Shown: positions 35,845 to 45,413 of the stretch, piece by piece | How positions within the stretch are numbered: position 1 is the stretch's first letter | Layout of the letters: each line of letters opens with the position of its first letter | DNA from: Aestuariivivens insulae | Lineage (GTDB): Bacteria; Bacteroidota; Bacteroidia; Flavobacteriales; Flavobacteriaceae | Assembly (NCBI RefSeq): GCF_022662195.1 | Contig: NZ_JAKMCS010000015.1 | Coordinates: 30,388 to 94,387, forward strand | Direction: 5' to 3' | DNA length: 64,000 nt | The notes under the pieces: generated by a model | The model's input: the letters and a program-made list of their open reading frames with translations, nothing else | Told to the model about the DNA's origin: nothing | The model's database searches: none | Made by a program: the position numbers and the translations under genes

Positions 35845-36828
35845 TTGACGAAAAACATAATCAATTGGGGTATCATAGGTTGCGGTAATGTTACCGAAGT
35901 TAAAAGTGGGCCTGCTTATAAGAATACCAAAGGTTTTCATTTAAAAGCGGTCATGAGACGTGATCTTGATAAAGTACAGGATTATGCCAAAAGGCATAAC
36001 ATAGCGAAATATTATACCAACGCCAATGCATTGATAAATGACCCCGAAATAGATGCAGTATATATTGCTACACCTCCAGACACCCATAAATATTATGCCT
36101 TAAAAGTCGCCAAAGCAGGAAAACCCTGTTGCATAGAAAAACCCATAACGCCAACTTACAAAGAAGCATTGGAAGTTTACAACACTTTCAAAAATGCAAA
36201 CCTTCCGCTTTTTGTAGCCTATTATAGGCGTTCATTACCACGATTTGTAAAAGTAAAAGAATGGTTAAGCAAAGGATATATAGGAGACATTAGGCACATT
36301 AGTTATAACTTAATTAGGCCTGCTAACCAAACCGACTTATCCAAAAGTTATAATTGGAGAACCGATGCCGCAATTGCTCCAGGAGGTTATTTTGATGATT
36401 TAGCATCGCATGCCCTAGACCTATTTACATTTCTTTTAGGAAATATTAAAGAGGTAAAGGGATTTAGCAATAACCAACAAAATTTATACAGTGCCAAAGA
36501 TGCCATAACAAGTTGTTGGATACACGACAATGGCATTACTGGGTCGGGTACTTGGAATTTTGGCAGTAATGATTATGTAGACGATGTTATAATCTATGGA
36601 TCGAAGGGCTCTATAAAATTTTCAGTATTTCAGGAAAAAAATATAGTGCTTAAATCAGAAACAAAAAACGAGTCTCTATTTATAAATAACCCAAAGCACA
36701 TCCAACAATACCATGTAGAAAACATGAGAGATTATTTAATGGGTAATAGTGGTTCGCATCCTTCTACTGGATTAACCGCCCTCCATACCAGTTGGGTTAT
36801 GGGTGAAATTTTAGGAATAAACCAATAA
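35845..36828 (+). CDS. Gfo/Idh/MocA family NAD(P)-dependent oxidoreductase
   Basis: 327 residues. N-terminal Rossmann fold: NWGIIGCGNVTEVKSGPAY, VYIATPPDTHKYYALKVAKAGKPCCIEKPI with the signature EKP lysine. The C-terminal GFO domain includes VAYYRRSLPRFVKVKEWL and GGYFDDLASHALDLFTFLLG with the catalytic D/H pair. The start is TTG at 35845, 14 residues before GCGN, and no ATG is available. Substrate is presumably a sugar or cyclitol and cannot be specified. Confidence 0.88.
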   Translation: MTKNIINWGIIGCGNVTEVKSGPAYKNTKGFHLKAVMRRDLDKVQDYAKRHNIAKYYTNANALINDPEIDAVYIATPPDTHKYYALKVAKAGKPCCIEKPITPTYKEALEVYNTFKNANLPLFVAYYRRSLPRFVKVKEWLSKGYIGDIRHISYNLIRPANQTDLSKSYNWRTDAAIAPGGYFDDLASHALDLFTFLLGNIKEVKGFSNNQQNLYSAKDAITSCWIHDNGITGSGTWNFGSNDYVDDVIIYGSKGSIKFSVFQEKNIVLKSETKNESLFINNPKHIQQYHVENMRDYLMGNSGSHPSTGLTALHTSWVMGEILGINQ

Positions 36829-36972
36829 TATGCTAAACTCTTAAATTCCAAAATAGTACCCTCGCTTTTAACATATCTATAAGATAAAGCCCTCTTGTTT
36901 ATTTCTATTTTTACAACCGACTAAAAATAAATAATCAATTAGGGTTTCATTCCCTTTTAAAGTTTTTCTACT

Positions 36973-39585
36973 ATGAAATTAAACACATTGTATGCTTTTA
37001 GAAAAGTATCTATGGCTTTACTTTTAGCATTCGTTATCATTCCCTATACAGTGGATGCCCAATCAACAAAGAATAGAAAACGAAGAAAAAGCAAAACAGA
37101 GGAAGTTGTAAAAAAAGCTCCTGAAAAAAAAGACAAGGAAAAGACGATTAAAGAACTAACAAAATCTTCAAAAGAAATTGATGGTTTGTTTAAAATCTAT
37201 CAGGATACGATTACCGGTAACCTACAAATGGTAATTTCAGAAGACCAAATAGGTAAAGAATACATCCATTTTGCCCAAATTGCAGATGGTGTAATGGATG
37301 CCGGAAGAATAAACAGAGGAAGTTACAGAGGCTCTAAAGTTTTTAAAATTGAAAAGTTTTTCGATAAAATTGAGTTTGTTGCGGTTAACACTTCCTTTTA
37401 TTTTGATCCAGACAATCCTTTATCAAAATCTAAGGAAGCCAACACTAGTGAAGGTATGATGCAGAGCTTAACCATTGAAGCCCATGATAAAAAAGATAGT
37501 CTTTACCTTATAAAGGCCAACGACCTTTTTTTAAAGGAAACCCTTAAGCAAATTAAACCGGCATCAAGACCAGGAACATCCCCTACTGCATTTAAGTTGG
37601 GTAGTTTAGACAAATCTAAAAGCAAAATAAAAACGATTAAAAACTACCCTGAAAATACTAATATCCAAGTAGAATATGTGTATTCCAACCCATCTGCACT
37701 TAACAGGGGTTCGAATGCTTTGGCCGATGGGCGCAATGTAAGTATTAAGGTATACCACAGTTTAATAGCAATGCCCGAGAACGACTACGACCCTCGCTTT
37801 GACGATCCTCGAGTAGGTTATTTTACGACCCAGGTAAACGATCAAACATCAACCTCGTCTACACCTTATAGGGATTTAGTACACCGTTGGAACTTAAAAA
37901 AGAAAGATCCCAACGCGCCATTATCTGAACCTGTTACCCCTATAACTTGGTGGCTAGAAAACTCTACGCCCTATGAGTGGCGCGAAATCATAAAAGAGGG
38001 TGTGTTGCAATGGAACAAAGCCTTTGAAAAAGCAGGGTTTAAAAATGCGATTGTTGTTAAACAACAGCCAGACGATGCCGAATGGGATGCTGGCGATATT
38101 CGTTATAATGTATTACGTTGGACCTCGTCTCCCCAACCTCCGTTTGGCGGTTACGGCCCTAGTTTTGTAAACCCTAAAACTGGTGAAATCTTAGGAGCCG
38201 ATATCATGCTTGAATTTGTACACTTCACCAATAGGGTTTTCTACGATAAAGTTTTTGAACTGGCATCGGTAGAAAAACCTTTTGAAAATAATTCCAATCT
38301 TGAAAGTGACCCGCATAATTATTGCGCTTTTGCAAATACCCTGCACAACGATATGATGTTTGCTACTTCGGTAGCGATGGCTTCTGGGGCTTCCGAATTG
38401 GAATTGGAACGCTTAAAACGAGAGTCCATGCTAGCCTTAATCATGCATGAGGTGGGACACACTTTAGGGCTGAACCACAACATGAAAGCCAGCCAATTAT
38501 TTTCTCCTGAAGAATTGGCAAATCCTGAATTCATTGAAGGAAAGTGCCTTACTGCCTCTGTTATGGACTATGCCACACTTAACATCACCAAAGACAGAAG
38601 CAAACAAGGGCAATACAATGATGTTACCGTAGGCCCTTATGATGTTTGGGCTATTCAATTTGGATATACCCCATTTCAATCTGAAAGTGAAAAAATTGCA
38701 TTGCTAAACAGATCTACAGAACCCGAGCTTATTTTTGGCAACGATGCCGATGATATGCGTGCGCCTGGAAAGGCCATCGACCCAAGGGTTATGGTCAACG
38801 ACCAATCGAACGATGCCATTACCTACGCAATTGACCGTATGGAATTATCGGATAATTTAATGAAAACCGCCAAGGAAAAATTTACTAAAAAAGGGGAATC
38901 GTACCAAGAGTTAAGACGGGTTTATACCTTACTTAGCGGGCAAAAAGCTGGAGCTGCCAATATCATTTCTAGATATATTGGCGGAGTATATGTAGACCGC
39001 GCCATGGCAGGACAAAAAGGAGCTACACAACCATACACTCCTGTTAGCTTAGAAGATCAAAAACGAGCTATGAAGGCCTTAAAGGATCATGTCTTTGCCC
39101 CTAACGCATTTGATACTCCTAACGACCTGTATAACTATCTAGCCATGCAACGTCGTGGGTTTAATCTTGGAAGTGGTCCTGAAGACCCCAAAATCCATAA
39201 TCAAGTGTTATCCTATCAAAAAAATGTTTTAAACCACATTTTACACCCCAATACTTTACAACGTATCTCCGATTCTGAATTATATGGTAATGCCTATAGT
39301 TTATCTGATTTTATGTCCGATTTAAATGATGCTATTTTTAAAGCTGATATTTATGGCAATGTGAACACGTTTAGGCAAAACCTTCAGATGGAATACACTA
39401 ATTATTTAATTAAAATGCTTACAAGCCAACAAAAAGGACGCTATGCCCATAATGCAAAGTCTATGGCTTTGTATAATTTGAAACAAATACGCACTATGGC
39501 TGCTCCTTCTGGAAATATAGCCTCTAGAGCGCACAAGCAACATTTAAGGACTTTAATAGATAATGCTTTAAAGGAAATTAAATAA
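36973..39585 (+). CDS. Exported zinc-dependent metalloprotease (DUF5117/DUF5118 type)
   Basis: 870 residues. The signal peptide ends VIIPYTVDAQS, then a Lys-rich segment (NRKRRKSKTEEVVKKAPEKK). The zinc site is ALIMHEVGHTLGLNHNMKAS, a full HExxHxxGxxH metzincin motif near residue 495. A downstream VMDYA supplies the Met-turn. Upstream lie DUF5118-like and DUF5117-like regions, and the C-terminus is helical. The family is widespread in Bacteroidota and its substrates are not known. Probably periplasmic or surface-located. Confidence 0.9.
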   Translation: MKLNTLYAFRKVSMALLLAFVIIPYTVDAQSTKNRKRRKSKTEEVVKKAPEKKDKEKTIKELTKSSKEIDGLFKIYQDTITGNLQMVISEDQIGKEYIHFAQIADGVMDAGRINRGSYRGSKVFKIEKFFDKIEFVAVNTSFYFDPDNPLSKSKEANTSEGMMQSLTIEAHDKKDSLYLIKANDLFLKETLKQIKPASRPGTSPTAFKLGSLDKSKSKIKTIKNYPENTNIQVEYVYSNPSALNRGSNALADGRNVSIKVYHSLIAMPENDYDPRFDDPRVGYFTTQVNDQTSTSSTPYRDLVHRWNLKKKDPNAPLSEPVTPITWWLENSTPYEWREIIKEGVLQWNKAFEKAGFKNAIVVKQQPDDAEWDAGDIRYNVLRWTSSPQPPFGGYGPSFVNPKTGEILGADIMLEFVHFTNRVFYDKVFELASVEKPFENNSNLESDPHNYCAFANTLHNDMMFATSVAMASGASELELERLKRESMLALIMHEVGHTLGLNHNMKASQLFSPEELANPEFIEGKCLTASVMDYATLNITKDRSKQGQYNDVTVGPYDVWAIQFGYTPFQSESEKIALLNRSTEPELIFGNDADDMRAPGKAIDPRVMVNDQSNDAITYAIDRMELSDNLMKTAKEKFTKKGESYQELRRVYTLLSGQKAGAANIISRYIGGVYVDRAMAGQKGATQPYTPVSLEDQKRAMKALKDHVFAPNAFDTPNDLYNYLAMQRRGFNLGSGPEDPKIHNQVLSYQKNVLNHILHPNTLQRISDSELYGNAYSLSDFMSDLNDAIFKADIYGNVNTFRQNLQMEYTNYLIKMLTSQQKGRYAHNAKSMALYNLKQIRTMAAPSGNIASRAHKQHLRTLIDNALKEIK

Positions 39586-39601
39586 GCTTTACAAGTCTAG
39601 A

Positions 39602-39628
39602 CCTCACAGGTATTTAAAACCTGTGGGG
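39602..39628 (+). terminator. Stem-loop after the metalloprotease gene
   Basis: CCTCACAGGT, seven-base loop, ACCTGTGGGG (10 pairs, one G-T) 17 bp past the stop. No T-run follows, so it may be a Bacteroidota-type weak terminator or a REP-like hairpin rather than a classical terminator. Confidence 0.45.
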
Positions 39629-39792
39629 CCTTAAACGAAAAGTGGCTGAATTGAAGTTAAAAAACTTACTTATTCAGCCTCTTATTTCTTAAAATAGTAC
39701 ATGTTTCTTTTTAGGGACAAAAACTGTTTACTTTATGTTTCATCTACTATACATCATGTAAAACAATTTTCATGCCAATATTAGATTGATTC

Positions 39793-40341
39793 TTAAGAAT
39801 TCTCGGAAATTCTACCTTTCACCCCTTTAAAGAAACTGTGCATAAACTTAAAATCTGCTTCAGCATCATTTGTAGGATAAAAAGGTTCTGAAATTTTGTT
39901 CTGCTTGTTTTCAAAATCAAGAGTGAACATTATTATGGGTACTTTGGCTTCTTTAGCTATATAATAAAACCCTGTACGCCATTTAGATACTTTTTTTCGG
40001 GTTCCCTCTGGTGATAATGCTATTCTAAACTCTTCCTTACCTTGAAACAACTTAGCAATGGCCTGTACTTTATTTTCTTTAGTAAATCGGTCTATTGGCC
40101 TACCTCCCAATAGTCTTAAAAACCATCCAATGGGAAAAACAAACAGTTCTTTCTTGCCTACAAAACTTACTTTTACATGCAATACTGCCCTTAGAAGAAT
40201 GCCTATATAGAAATCATGCCAACTGGTATGGGGTGCAGCAATAATTACGGCCTTTTTTACGGTTTCTTTTGAAATGTCTCTATTGCCAACTATCTTCCAG
40301 TCTAGTATGTTAAAATAAATAAGTTTGGCCAGCCATTGCAT
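39793..40341 (-). CDS. PlsC-like 1-acylglycerol-3-phosphate acyltransferase family protein
   Basis: 182 residues. Acyltransferase motif I is AAPHTSWHDFYIGILL (H-x4-D). Motif II-like is LGGRPIDRFTKENK and motif III is ALSPEGTRKKVSKWRTGFYYIA. Motif IV-like VPIIMFTLDFENK follows. The protein is shorter than PlsC (about 240) and resembles the small cytosol-facing acyltransferases of Bacteroidota. It begins 1 bp after the kdnB-like gene, suggesting a shared transcript and possibly a role in lipid A or phospholipid acylation. That role is inferred from context only. Confidence 0.82.
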   Translation of the reverse strand: MQWLAKLIYFNILDWKIVGNRDISKETVKKAVIIAAPHTSWHDFYIGILLRAVLHVKVSFVGKKELFVFPIGWFLRLLGGRPIDRFTKENKVQAIAKLFQGKEEFRIALSPEGTRKKVSKWRTGFYYIAKEAKVPIIMFTLDFENKQNKISEPFYPTNDAEADFKFMHSFFKGVKGRISENS

Positions 40342-40342
40342 A

Positions 40343-41425
40343 CTACATTTTTAAATAAAGTGCTTTAAGTTGTTTTGGCGTCATTAACTTCTTCCAGTTT
40401 TTACCAAGTGCATTTTCCCAAAGTGGCTCAAGTCCCAATGCTATATTTATCATGGTATCCAATTCTTCTTCACTCAAAGTAGCACAAATACCTTTAGGCA
40501 ATTCAATATCATGCTTTTCCTTCATGGCCTTAAAGAGCTTAACACCTTCTGGGTAAAAATCTTCCAAATGATCAAAAACAATACAATTGCCTATACCATG
40601 CTTTGTTCCCAAAACATAAGACAGTCCATAGCTCATCGCATGGGCAACCCCTACTTGTGAATATACAATACTCATGCCGCCATGCCAGGATGCCATCATT
40701 AATTTGTCTTGTGCTTCTTCTGTGCTTGGTGTACCATCTAAAAACACTTCCTTACACAAGTTATAGGCCATATCGCCATAACTCCTACTAAAGGCATTTA
40801 AGTACGTACCTTCTAATGATTCTACGGAATGTATAAAACAATCCATTCCCGTGTAAAACCATTGGTCTTTAGGCACGCCTTTGGTAAGCTCTGGATCTAA
40901 TATAACCTGATCAAAAGGTGTGTAATCTGAATTAATTCCCAGTTTTTTAGTTGGCCCTGTTAAAACCGTGGTTCTTGAAACTTCAGCTCCTGTACCCGAT
41001 ATGGTTGGGATACCAACATGATACAACGCTGGGTTCTTAACCAAATCCCAGCCCTGGTACAAGTGGGTTTCTCCTTCATTTGTTAACATAATGGCAACCG
41101 CTTTGGCCATATCCATCATGCTACCACCTCCTATACCAATAATTCCAGAAGGTCTTTCTTTGGTATTGAGAATAATCTCTTCTACCAAAGCATCTACTTG
41201 TGATGTTTTTGGTTCTTCCTTTGTTGATATATATATTATTCTATCATCATAAGATAGGGAAATACGTGATGTTAGCCATGAATTACTTTTAAACACATCA
41301 TCTACCAAATAAATAAATGGAGCATTCATGCTTAAACGTTTTGGGGCAACGATTTCACTTAATTGATTGAAACTACCTCTACCAAAAACAACTCTTGGTA
41401 CCATTGGAAAGTTCTTGTAATTCAT
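40343..41425 (-). CDS. kdnB: KdnB-like iron-containing dehydrogenase (3-deoxy-manno-octulosonate 8-oxidase)
   Basis: 360 residues. KdnB oxidises C8 of Kdo to the aldehyde that KdnA then aminates to make 8-amino-3,8-dideoxy-Kdo. The protein aligns from end to end, as I recall it, with the Shewanella enzyme: VVFGRGSFNQL, IGIGGGSMMDMAKAVAIML, HVGIPTISGTGAEVSRT, LGINSDYTPFDQVI, DQWFYTGMDCFIHSVESLEG, and YVLGTKHGIGNCIVFDHLE. Metal ligands are the Asp/His residues in MDCFIH, AHAMSYGL and KHGIGN. kdsB lies about 0.8 kb upstream on the same strand. No aminotransferase (KdnA) is encoded in the window. Confidence 0.82.
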   Translation of the reverse strand: MNYKNFPMVPRVVFGRGSFNQLSEIVAPKRLSMNAPFIYLVDDVFKSNSWLTSRISLSYDDRIIYISTKEEPKTSQVDALVEEIILNTKERPSGIIGIGGGSMMDMAKAVAIMLTNEGETHLYQGWDLVKNPALYHVGIPTISGTGAEVSRTTVLTGPTKKLGINSDYTPFDQVILDPELTKGVPKDQWFYTGMDCFIHSVESLEGTYLNAFSRSYGDMAYNLCKEVFLDGTPSTEEAQDKLMMASWHGGMSIVYSQVGVAHAMSYGLSYVLGTKHGIGNCIVFDHLEDFYPEGVKLFKAMKEKHDIELPKGICATLSEEELDTMINIALGLEPLWENALGKNWKKLMTPKQLKALYLKM

Positions 41426-41530
41426 CGATTTTGTTTTCTTTTTACAAAGTTGTAAAAATAGGTTTTATATAACTTTTTCTACAGCAAAGTCGCTCTTTTT
41501 TTAGCAACCTGCTATTCTTTTAACATTTGT

Positions 41531-42235
41531 TTAATTCAATAATTTTAAAACATCGTGTAAACTATTTAATGTTTTATAGGCTTTACCATTGGTTTCTTTT
41601 TCTGTTACCATTTCATGGACCCAAGTGGTATGGAATGGTATGTGTATGGCATGGGCTTTTATATTAACCAAGGGTAAAACATCAGATTTTAATGAGTTTC
41701 CAATCATTAAAAACTGTGACGGTTCGATATCCAAATGGTTTAACAACTTCGAATAATTCGCCTCTTTCTTATCACTTAACACTTCTATATGATGAAAATA
41801 TTTGGTTAATCCCGACTTTTCAAGTTTTCGCTCCTGATCCAACAAATCTCCTTTGGTTGCCAAGATCAATCGATATTTTTTAGACAATGCACTTAAAACT
41901 TCTTCCACGCCGTCCAACAACTCTACAGGCTTTTCAAGCATGGTTTTACCAATGTTTAAAATGGCTTCGGTTGTTTTAGCTTCCAAATTGTAATTCGATA
42001 ATTGCAAGGCGCATTCAACCATAGACAGCACAAAGGCTTTAACACCATAACCATATAAACCAAGGTTATTAATCTCGACCTTAAACAGTTCTTGATCTAT
42101 TTTATTGGGGGTTTCATATTCTGATAGCAACTTGCCAAATTCAGCTTCGGCTTCCCTAAAATAGGTTTCGTTTACCCAAAGGGTATCGTCTGCATCAAAA
42201 CCGATAACTTTTATGTTCTCAAATGCCTTAATCAA
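41531..42235 (-). CDS. HAD superfamily hydrolase
   Basis: 234 residues. Motif I is VIGFDADDTLWVNE (Asp nucleophile and second Asp), motif II LILATKGD, motif III the downstream Lys region, and motif IV FLMIGNSLKSDVLP. A helical cap follows motif I, as in the YjjG/phosphoglycolate group. It starts at TTG (42235). Lying between kdsB and kdnB, 22 bp after kdsB, it could be a sugar-phosphate phosphatase. It does not have the short, capless form of KdsC, so I do not assign it to Kdo synthesis. Confidence 0.82.
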   Translation of the reverse strand: MIKAFENIKVIGFDADDTLWVNETYFREAEAEFGKLLSEYETPNKIDQELFKVEINNLGLYGYGVKAFVLSMVECALQLSNYNLEAKTTEAILNIGKTMLEKPVELLDGVEEVLSALSKKYRLILATKGDLLDQERKLEKSGLTKYFHHIEVLSDKKEANYSKLLNHLDIEPSQFLMIGNSLKSDVLPLVNIKAHAIHIPFHTTWVHEMVTEKETNGKAYKTLNSLHDVLKLLN

Positions 42236-42257
42236 TTTTATTAAATTTTATAATTTT

Positions 42258-42986
42258 TTATTTCCATAATTTTTTGGCTCGTTCCAAATCCTCTGGCGTG
42301 TCTATTTCCACACCTTGTATCGTAGTTTCAACCATTTTAATTCGTTTGCCATATTCTAAATAACGAATGCATTCAATCTTCTCTGATGCTTCAAGCGGTA
42401 ACATGGGTAATCGGTAAAAATCCAATATGGCCTGTTTTCTAAATGCATAAACTCCTTTATGCTTATAATAGGTAACCCCAGCATTTGGATCTCTTGGATA
42501 GGGAATTGGGCTTCTTGAAAAATAGAGTGCAAAATTGTTATGGTCAACAATGACCTTTACGGTATTGGGGTTGTTAATTTCATCGGTGTCTGTGATATGT
42601 ACCATAAGCGATGCTAAATCAACTTTCTTAGTTGTATCTTCCTTAAACACTTCTATTAATTTTTCCAACGATTCCTTTTCTGTAAATGGTTCGTCTCCTT
42701 GCACATTAATAACTACATCAATATCCATGCCTTTAACAGCTTCTGCTATTCTATCGCTACCACATTCATGTTCTTTTTGGCTCATAATAGCCTTACCGCC
42801 ATTGGATGAGATTTCATTAAATATAATATCGCTATCGGTAACCACAAAAACATCATCAAATAAATGCGTCGCTACGGTAGCTTCGTAGGTTCTTCGTATC
42901 ACCGATTTCCCTCCCAAGTCTTGCATAAGCTTACCAGGAAATCGTGAGGCTGCATAGCGCGCCGGGATCATTGCTATAATTTTCAT
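42258..42986 (-). CDS. kdsB: 3-deoxy-manno-octulosonate cytidylyltransferase (CMP-Kdo synthetase)
   Basis: 242 residues. Activates Kdo, or 8-amino-Kdo, with CTP for lipopolysaccharide inner-core synthesis. Motifs: [77 protein letters not shown], and [10 protein letters not shown]. Full family length and ATG start. Same strand as the HAD and kdnB-like genes. Confidence 0.96.
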   Translation of the reverse strand: MKIIAMIPARYAASRFPGKLMQDLGGKSVIRRTYEATVATHLFDDVFVVTDSDIIFNEISSNGGKAIMSQKEHECGSDRIAEAVKGMDIDVVINVQGDEPFTEKESLEKLIEVFKEDTTKKVDLASLMVHITDTDEINNPNTVKVIVDHNNFALYFSRSPIPYPRDPNAGVTYYKHKGVYAFRKQAILDFYRLPMLPLEASEKIECIRYLEYGKRIKMVETTIQGVEIDTPEDLERAKKLWK

Positions 42987-43128
42987 GTGTCTACTTTATT
43001 GTTATCGATGGTCACACTTCACTTTAACCTACTTAGTAACTAAGACTAGTTCGGTAAAAGAATGTAACCTATTTGGCTTCATCTATTATTAAAATAATTT
43101 GCTTCAAAAATAGGATAAATACTTCTAT

Positions 43129-44553
43129 TTAGTCTTCAAAAAAGTCATCTTTAAAGCCTATAAGGTACAATTTTTCTTTGGCTCTTGTAATAGCGGTGTA
43201 CAGCCAACGTAAATACTCTTTATCCATTCCGTTGGGCAAATAGGGCTGCTCTACAAATACTGTATTCCATTGTCCCCCTTGTGATTTGTGGCAGGTTATG
43301 GCATAAGAGAATTTAACTTGAAGTGCATTAAAGTGCTTGCTCCCTTTAACCTTTAAAAACTTTTTGTAATTACTACTTTCATTCTCGAAATCCTTCATGA
43401 CCTCTTGGTACAACCTATTGGAATCCTCATAAGATAAAGAAGGGGTTTCTGCTTCTATAGTATCAAGTAACAAAACCGTTTCGAAAGGACGCATTCTAGG
43501 ATAATCGACCATTCGGATTTTCACTTCTGCAAAACGAAAGCCATATAATTCTTCAATTTTAAATATTTCTAAAACTTCTATAATATCGCCATTAGCTATA
43601 AATCCAGCTTCTGTTGTGGGCTTTACCCAAAAGTAATTGTTCTTGACTACCATTAAATAATCACCCGCTGTGAGTTCGTTTTCATTAAATAAAATCCGAC
43701 TTCTAATTTGCTGATTATATAAATTGGCCCGCTTGTTACTTCTAACAATAATAGTGGTTTCCTCGTTTCCAAGATTACTATAAGCGTCGTTAATGGCATC
43801 CATAACGTCATGCCCGTCTATCAACCTTACAATATCGGTATAATCGTTTAAATTAAAGTAAAAGGCCTCATAAAATCCACTAGACAAGGTTTCGCGCAAA
43901 ATGGTAGCGTTTTCCAATATCCCCGAATTTTCTTCTTGGCGTACCACTTCATCAAGTTCCATCTTAACTACTTCTTTATTATAATTTAGGCTTAATGTAT
44001 CTTCATTTAAGGCCGGGCTCAATTCTAATTTAACAGGTGGTAGCTGTGCCGTGTCTCCAATTAAGACCAGTTTACATTGATGGCCAGAATACACATATTG
44101 CATTAAATCGTCCAATAACGAACCGTTTTCAAAAAGTTTGGAGTCGCCAGGAGTGTCTGGAATCATTGAAGCTTCATCTACTATAAAAATGGTGTTTTTG
44201 TGTTTATTGGGTTGCAACACGAATTTTACACCGCCTCCTTTTTCTTTTTTTGGAAAATAAATTTTTTTGTGAATGGTATAAGCTTCTTTTCCCGAATAAT
44301 TAGAAATAACTTTAGCCGCCCTACCCGTTGGCGCCATTAAAACGGCACTTTTTTTGGCTTTCCATAAATTGGTTACTATAGCCCCTATTATAGTAGTCTT
44401 TCCTGTTCCTGCATAGCCTTTTAACACATATAACCCGTTTGGGGTTTTACTAAAAATAAACTCAGCCATTTGCTGTAAAACAATATTTTGCTTTAGAGTT
44501 GGGGAGAACGGAAATTGCTTTTTTAAAAGAGAATAAAATTCAGATGACGTCAT
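43129..44553 (-). CDS. RecD-like ATP-dependent DNA helicase (SF1B)
   Basis: 474 residues. Walker A is VLKGYAGTGKTTIIGAIV and motif Ia LMAPTGRAAKVIS. Walker B is FIVDEASMIPD with LVLIGDTAQLPPV (motif III). The C-terminal UvrD-like motifs are YAITCHKSQGGQWNTVFV and WLYTAITRAKEKLYLIG. It lacks the RecD N-terminal RecB-binding domain and is a stand-alone enzyme of the type common in Flavobacteriaceae. Role in replication or repair is inferred. Its ATG lies 125 bp from the divergent membrane-protein gene. Confidence 0.88.
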   Translation of the reverse strand: MTSSEFYSLLKKQFPFSPTLKQNIVLQQMAEFIFSKTPNGLYVLKGYAGTGKTTIIGAIVTNLWKAKKSAVLMAPTGRAAKVISNYSGKEAYTIHKKIYFPKKEKGGGVKFVLQPNKHKNTIFIVDEASMIPDTPGDSKLFENGSLLDDLMQYVYSGHQCKLVLIGDTAQLPPVKLELSPALNEDTLSLNYNKEVVKMELDEVVRQEENSGILENATILRETLSSGFYEAFYFNLNDYTDIVRLIDGHDVMDAINDAYSNLGNEETTIIVRSNKRANLYNQQIRSRILFNENELTAGDYLMVVKNNYFWVKPTTEAGFIANGDIIEVLEIFKIEELYGFRFAEVKIRMVDYPRMRPFETVLLLDTIEAETPSLSYEDSNRLYQEVMKDFENESSNYKKFLKVKGSKHFNALQVKFSYAITCHKSQGGQWNTVFVEQPYLPNGMDKEYLRWLYTAITRAKEKLYLIGFKDDFFED

Positions 44554-44678
44554 TTACACAAGCTACAAAAAATAAATATTCCAAAGATAGAAATGATTTT
44601 TACTTGCAATGGCTTTTACGATTAAAAAAAAATTGTAGATTTGCTAAAACCGTAAATTTAAATTTTAATATACCTAAA

Positions 44679-45413
44679 ATGATTTTATACATTATTCTTG
44701 CAATAGTTGCTACCATTGGATTAGTTTGGTTAATTGATAAGTTTATACCCTCTAAACTTAGGCCACTTGTTATGATTGCTTTATGGGTTGTTATTGGCGT
44801 TTTAGCCTATAATACATTTATGTCTGTTTACGAGCCCATCCAATTTAACCAAATTAAGAAAAAGCGTTATGCTTTGGTTATTAAAAGTTTAAAAGACATA
44901 AGGGATGCCCAATTGGCTCACAAACAAGTAACTGGTAAGTTTGCCGACAACTTTGATAATTTAGTAAAGTTTATTGATACAGCTGAATTTACTATTACGC
45001 AGCGCCGTGATTCCACAATAATAGACGAGGAATTAACTAAACGATACGGAGGTGTTGAAATGACCAAAGATATTGTTGTTATAGACACTTTAGGTTTTGT
45101 TCCTGTTAAAGATTCTTTATTTGGTACCGATAACCGTTATAAAACCTTGATGAATGTTCCTGTTGGTCAAGAAGGTGCCAAATTTGAGCTTAAAGCAGGC
45201 TTTTTGGAAGAAAAGGAAATAAGAATCCCTGTGTTTGAAGCTTTAGTTAAAAAAGCTGTGGTTTTGAACGATCAGGACAAGGATCTTGTTAGACAAGAAG
45301 AACAAGTGGTATCTGTTGAAGGTGTAAACGGAGATGCCATTAGACTAGGCTCTATGGAAGAAGTTAGTACAACTGGAAACTGGCCTAAAATTTATGACAC
45401 TAAAGAAGACTAA
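44679..45413 (+). CDS. Membrane-anchored protein of unknown function
   Basis: 244 residues. Two N-terminal membrane segments (MILYIILAIVATIGLVWLI and LVMIALWVVIGVLAYNTFM) precede a soluble domain of about 190 residues beginning with a coiled helix (IKKKRYALVIKSLKDIRDAQ). That arrangement resembles a pseudopilin-like or linker protein. An upstream in-frame extension to 44499 overlaps the helicase gene. ATG at 44679 is preferred because a TAGATTTG -7 box sits at 44636-44643 and the membrane segment starts at that Met. Overlaps the DUF3822 gene by 20 bp. No function recognised. Confidence 0.75.
   Translation: MILYIILAIVATIGLVWLIDKFIPSKLRPLVMIALWVVIGVLAYNTFMSVYEPIQFNQIKKKRYALVIKSLKDIRDAQLAHKQVTGKFADNFDNLVKFIDTAEFTITQRRDSTIIDEELTKRYGGVEMTKDIVVIDTLGFVPVKDSLFGTDNRYKTLMNVPVGQEGAKFELKAGFLEEKEIRIPVFEALVKKAVVLNDQDKDLVRQEEQVVSVEGVNGDAIRLGSMEEVSTTGNWPKIYDTKED

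Noticed and set aside
41531..42235. HAD hydrolase considered as KdsC (Kdo 8-phosphate phosphatase)
   Set aside because: KdsC is a short capless tetrameric HAD of about 170 residues; this protein has a helical cap and 234 residues.
44499..44678. N-terminal extension of the membrane protein at 44679
   Set aside because: It would overlap the divergent helicase gene, and a TAGATTTG promoter box sits inside it; the membrane segment begins at the internal ATG.
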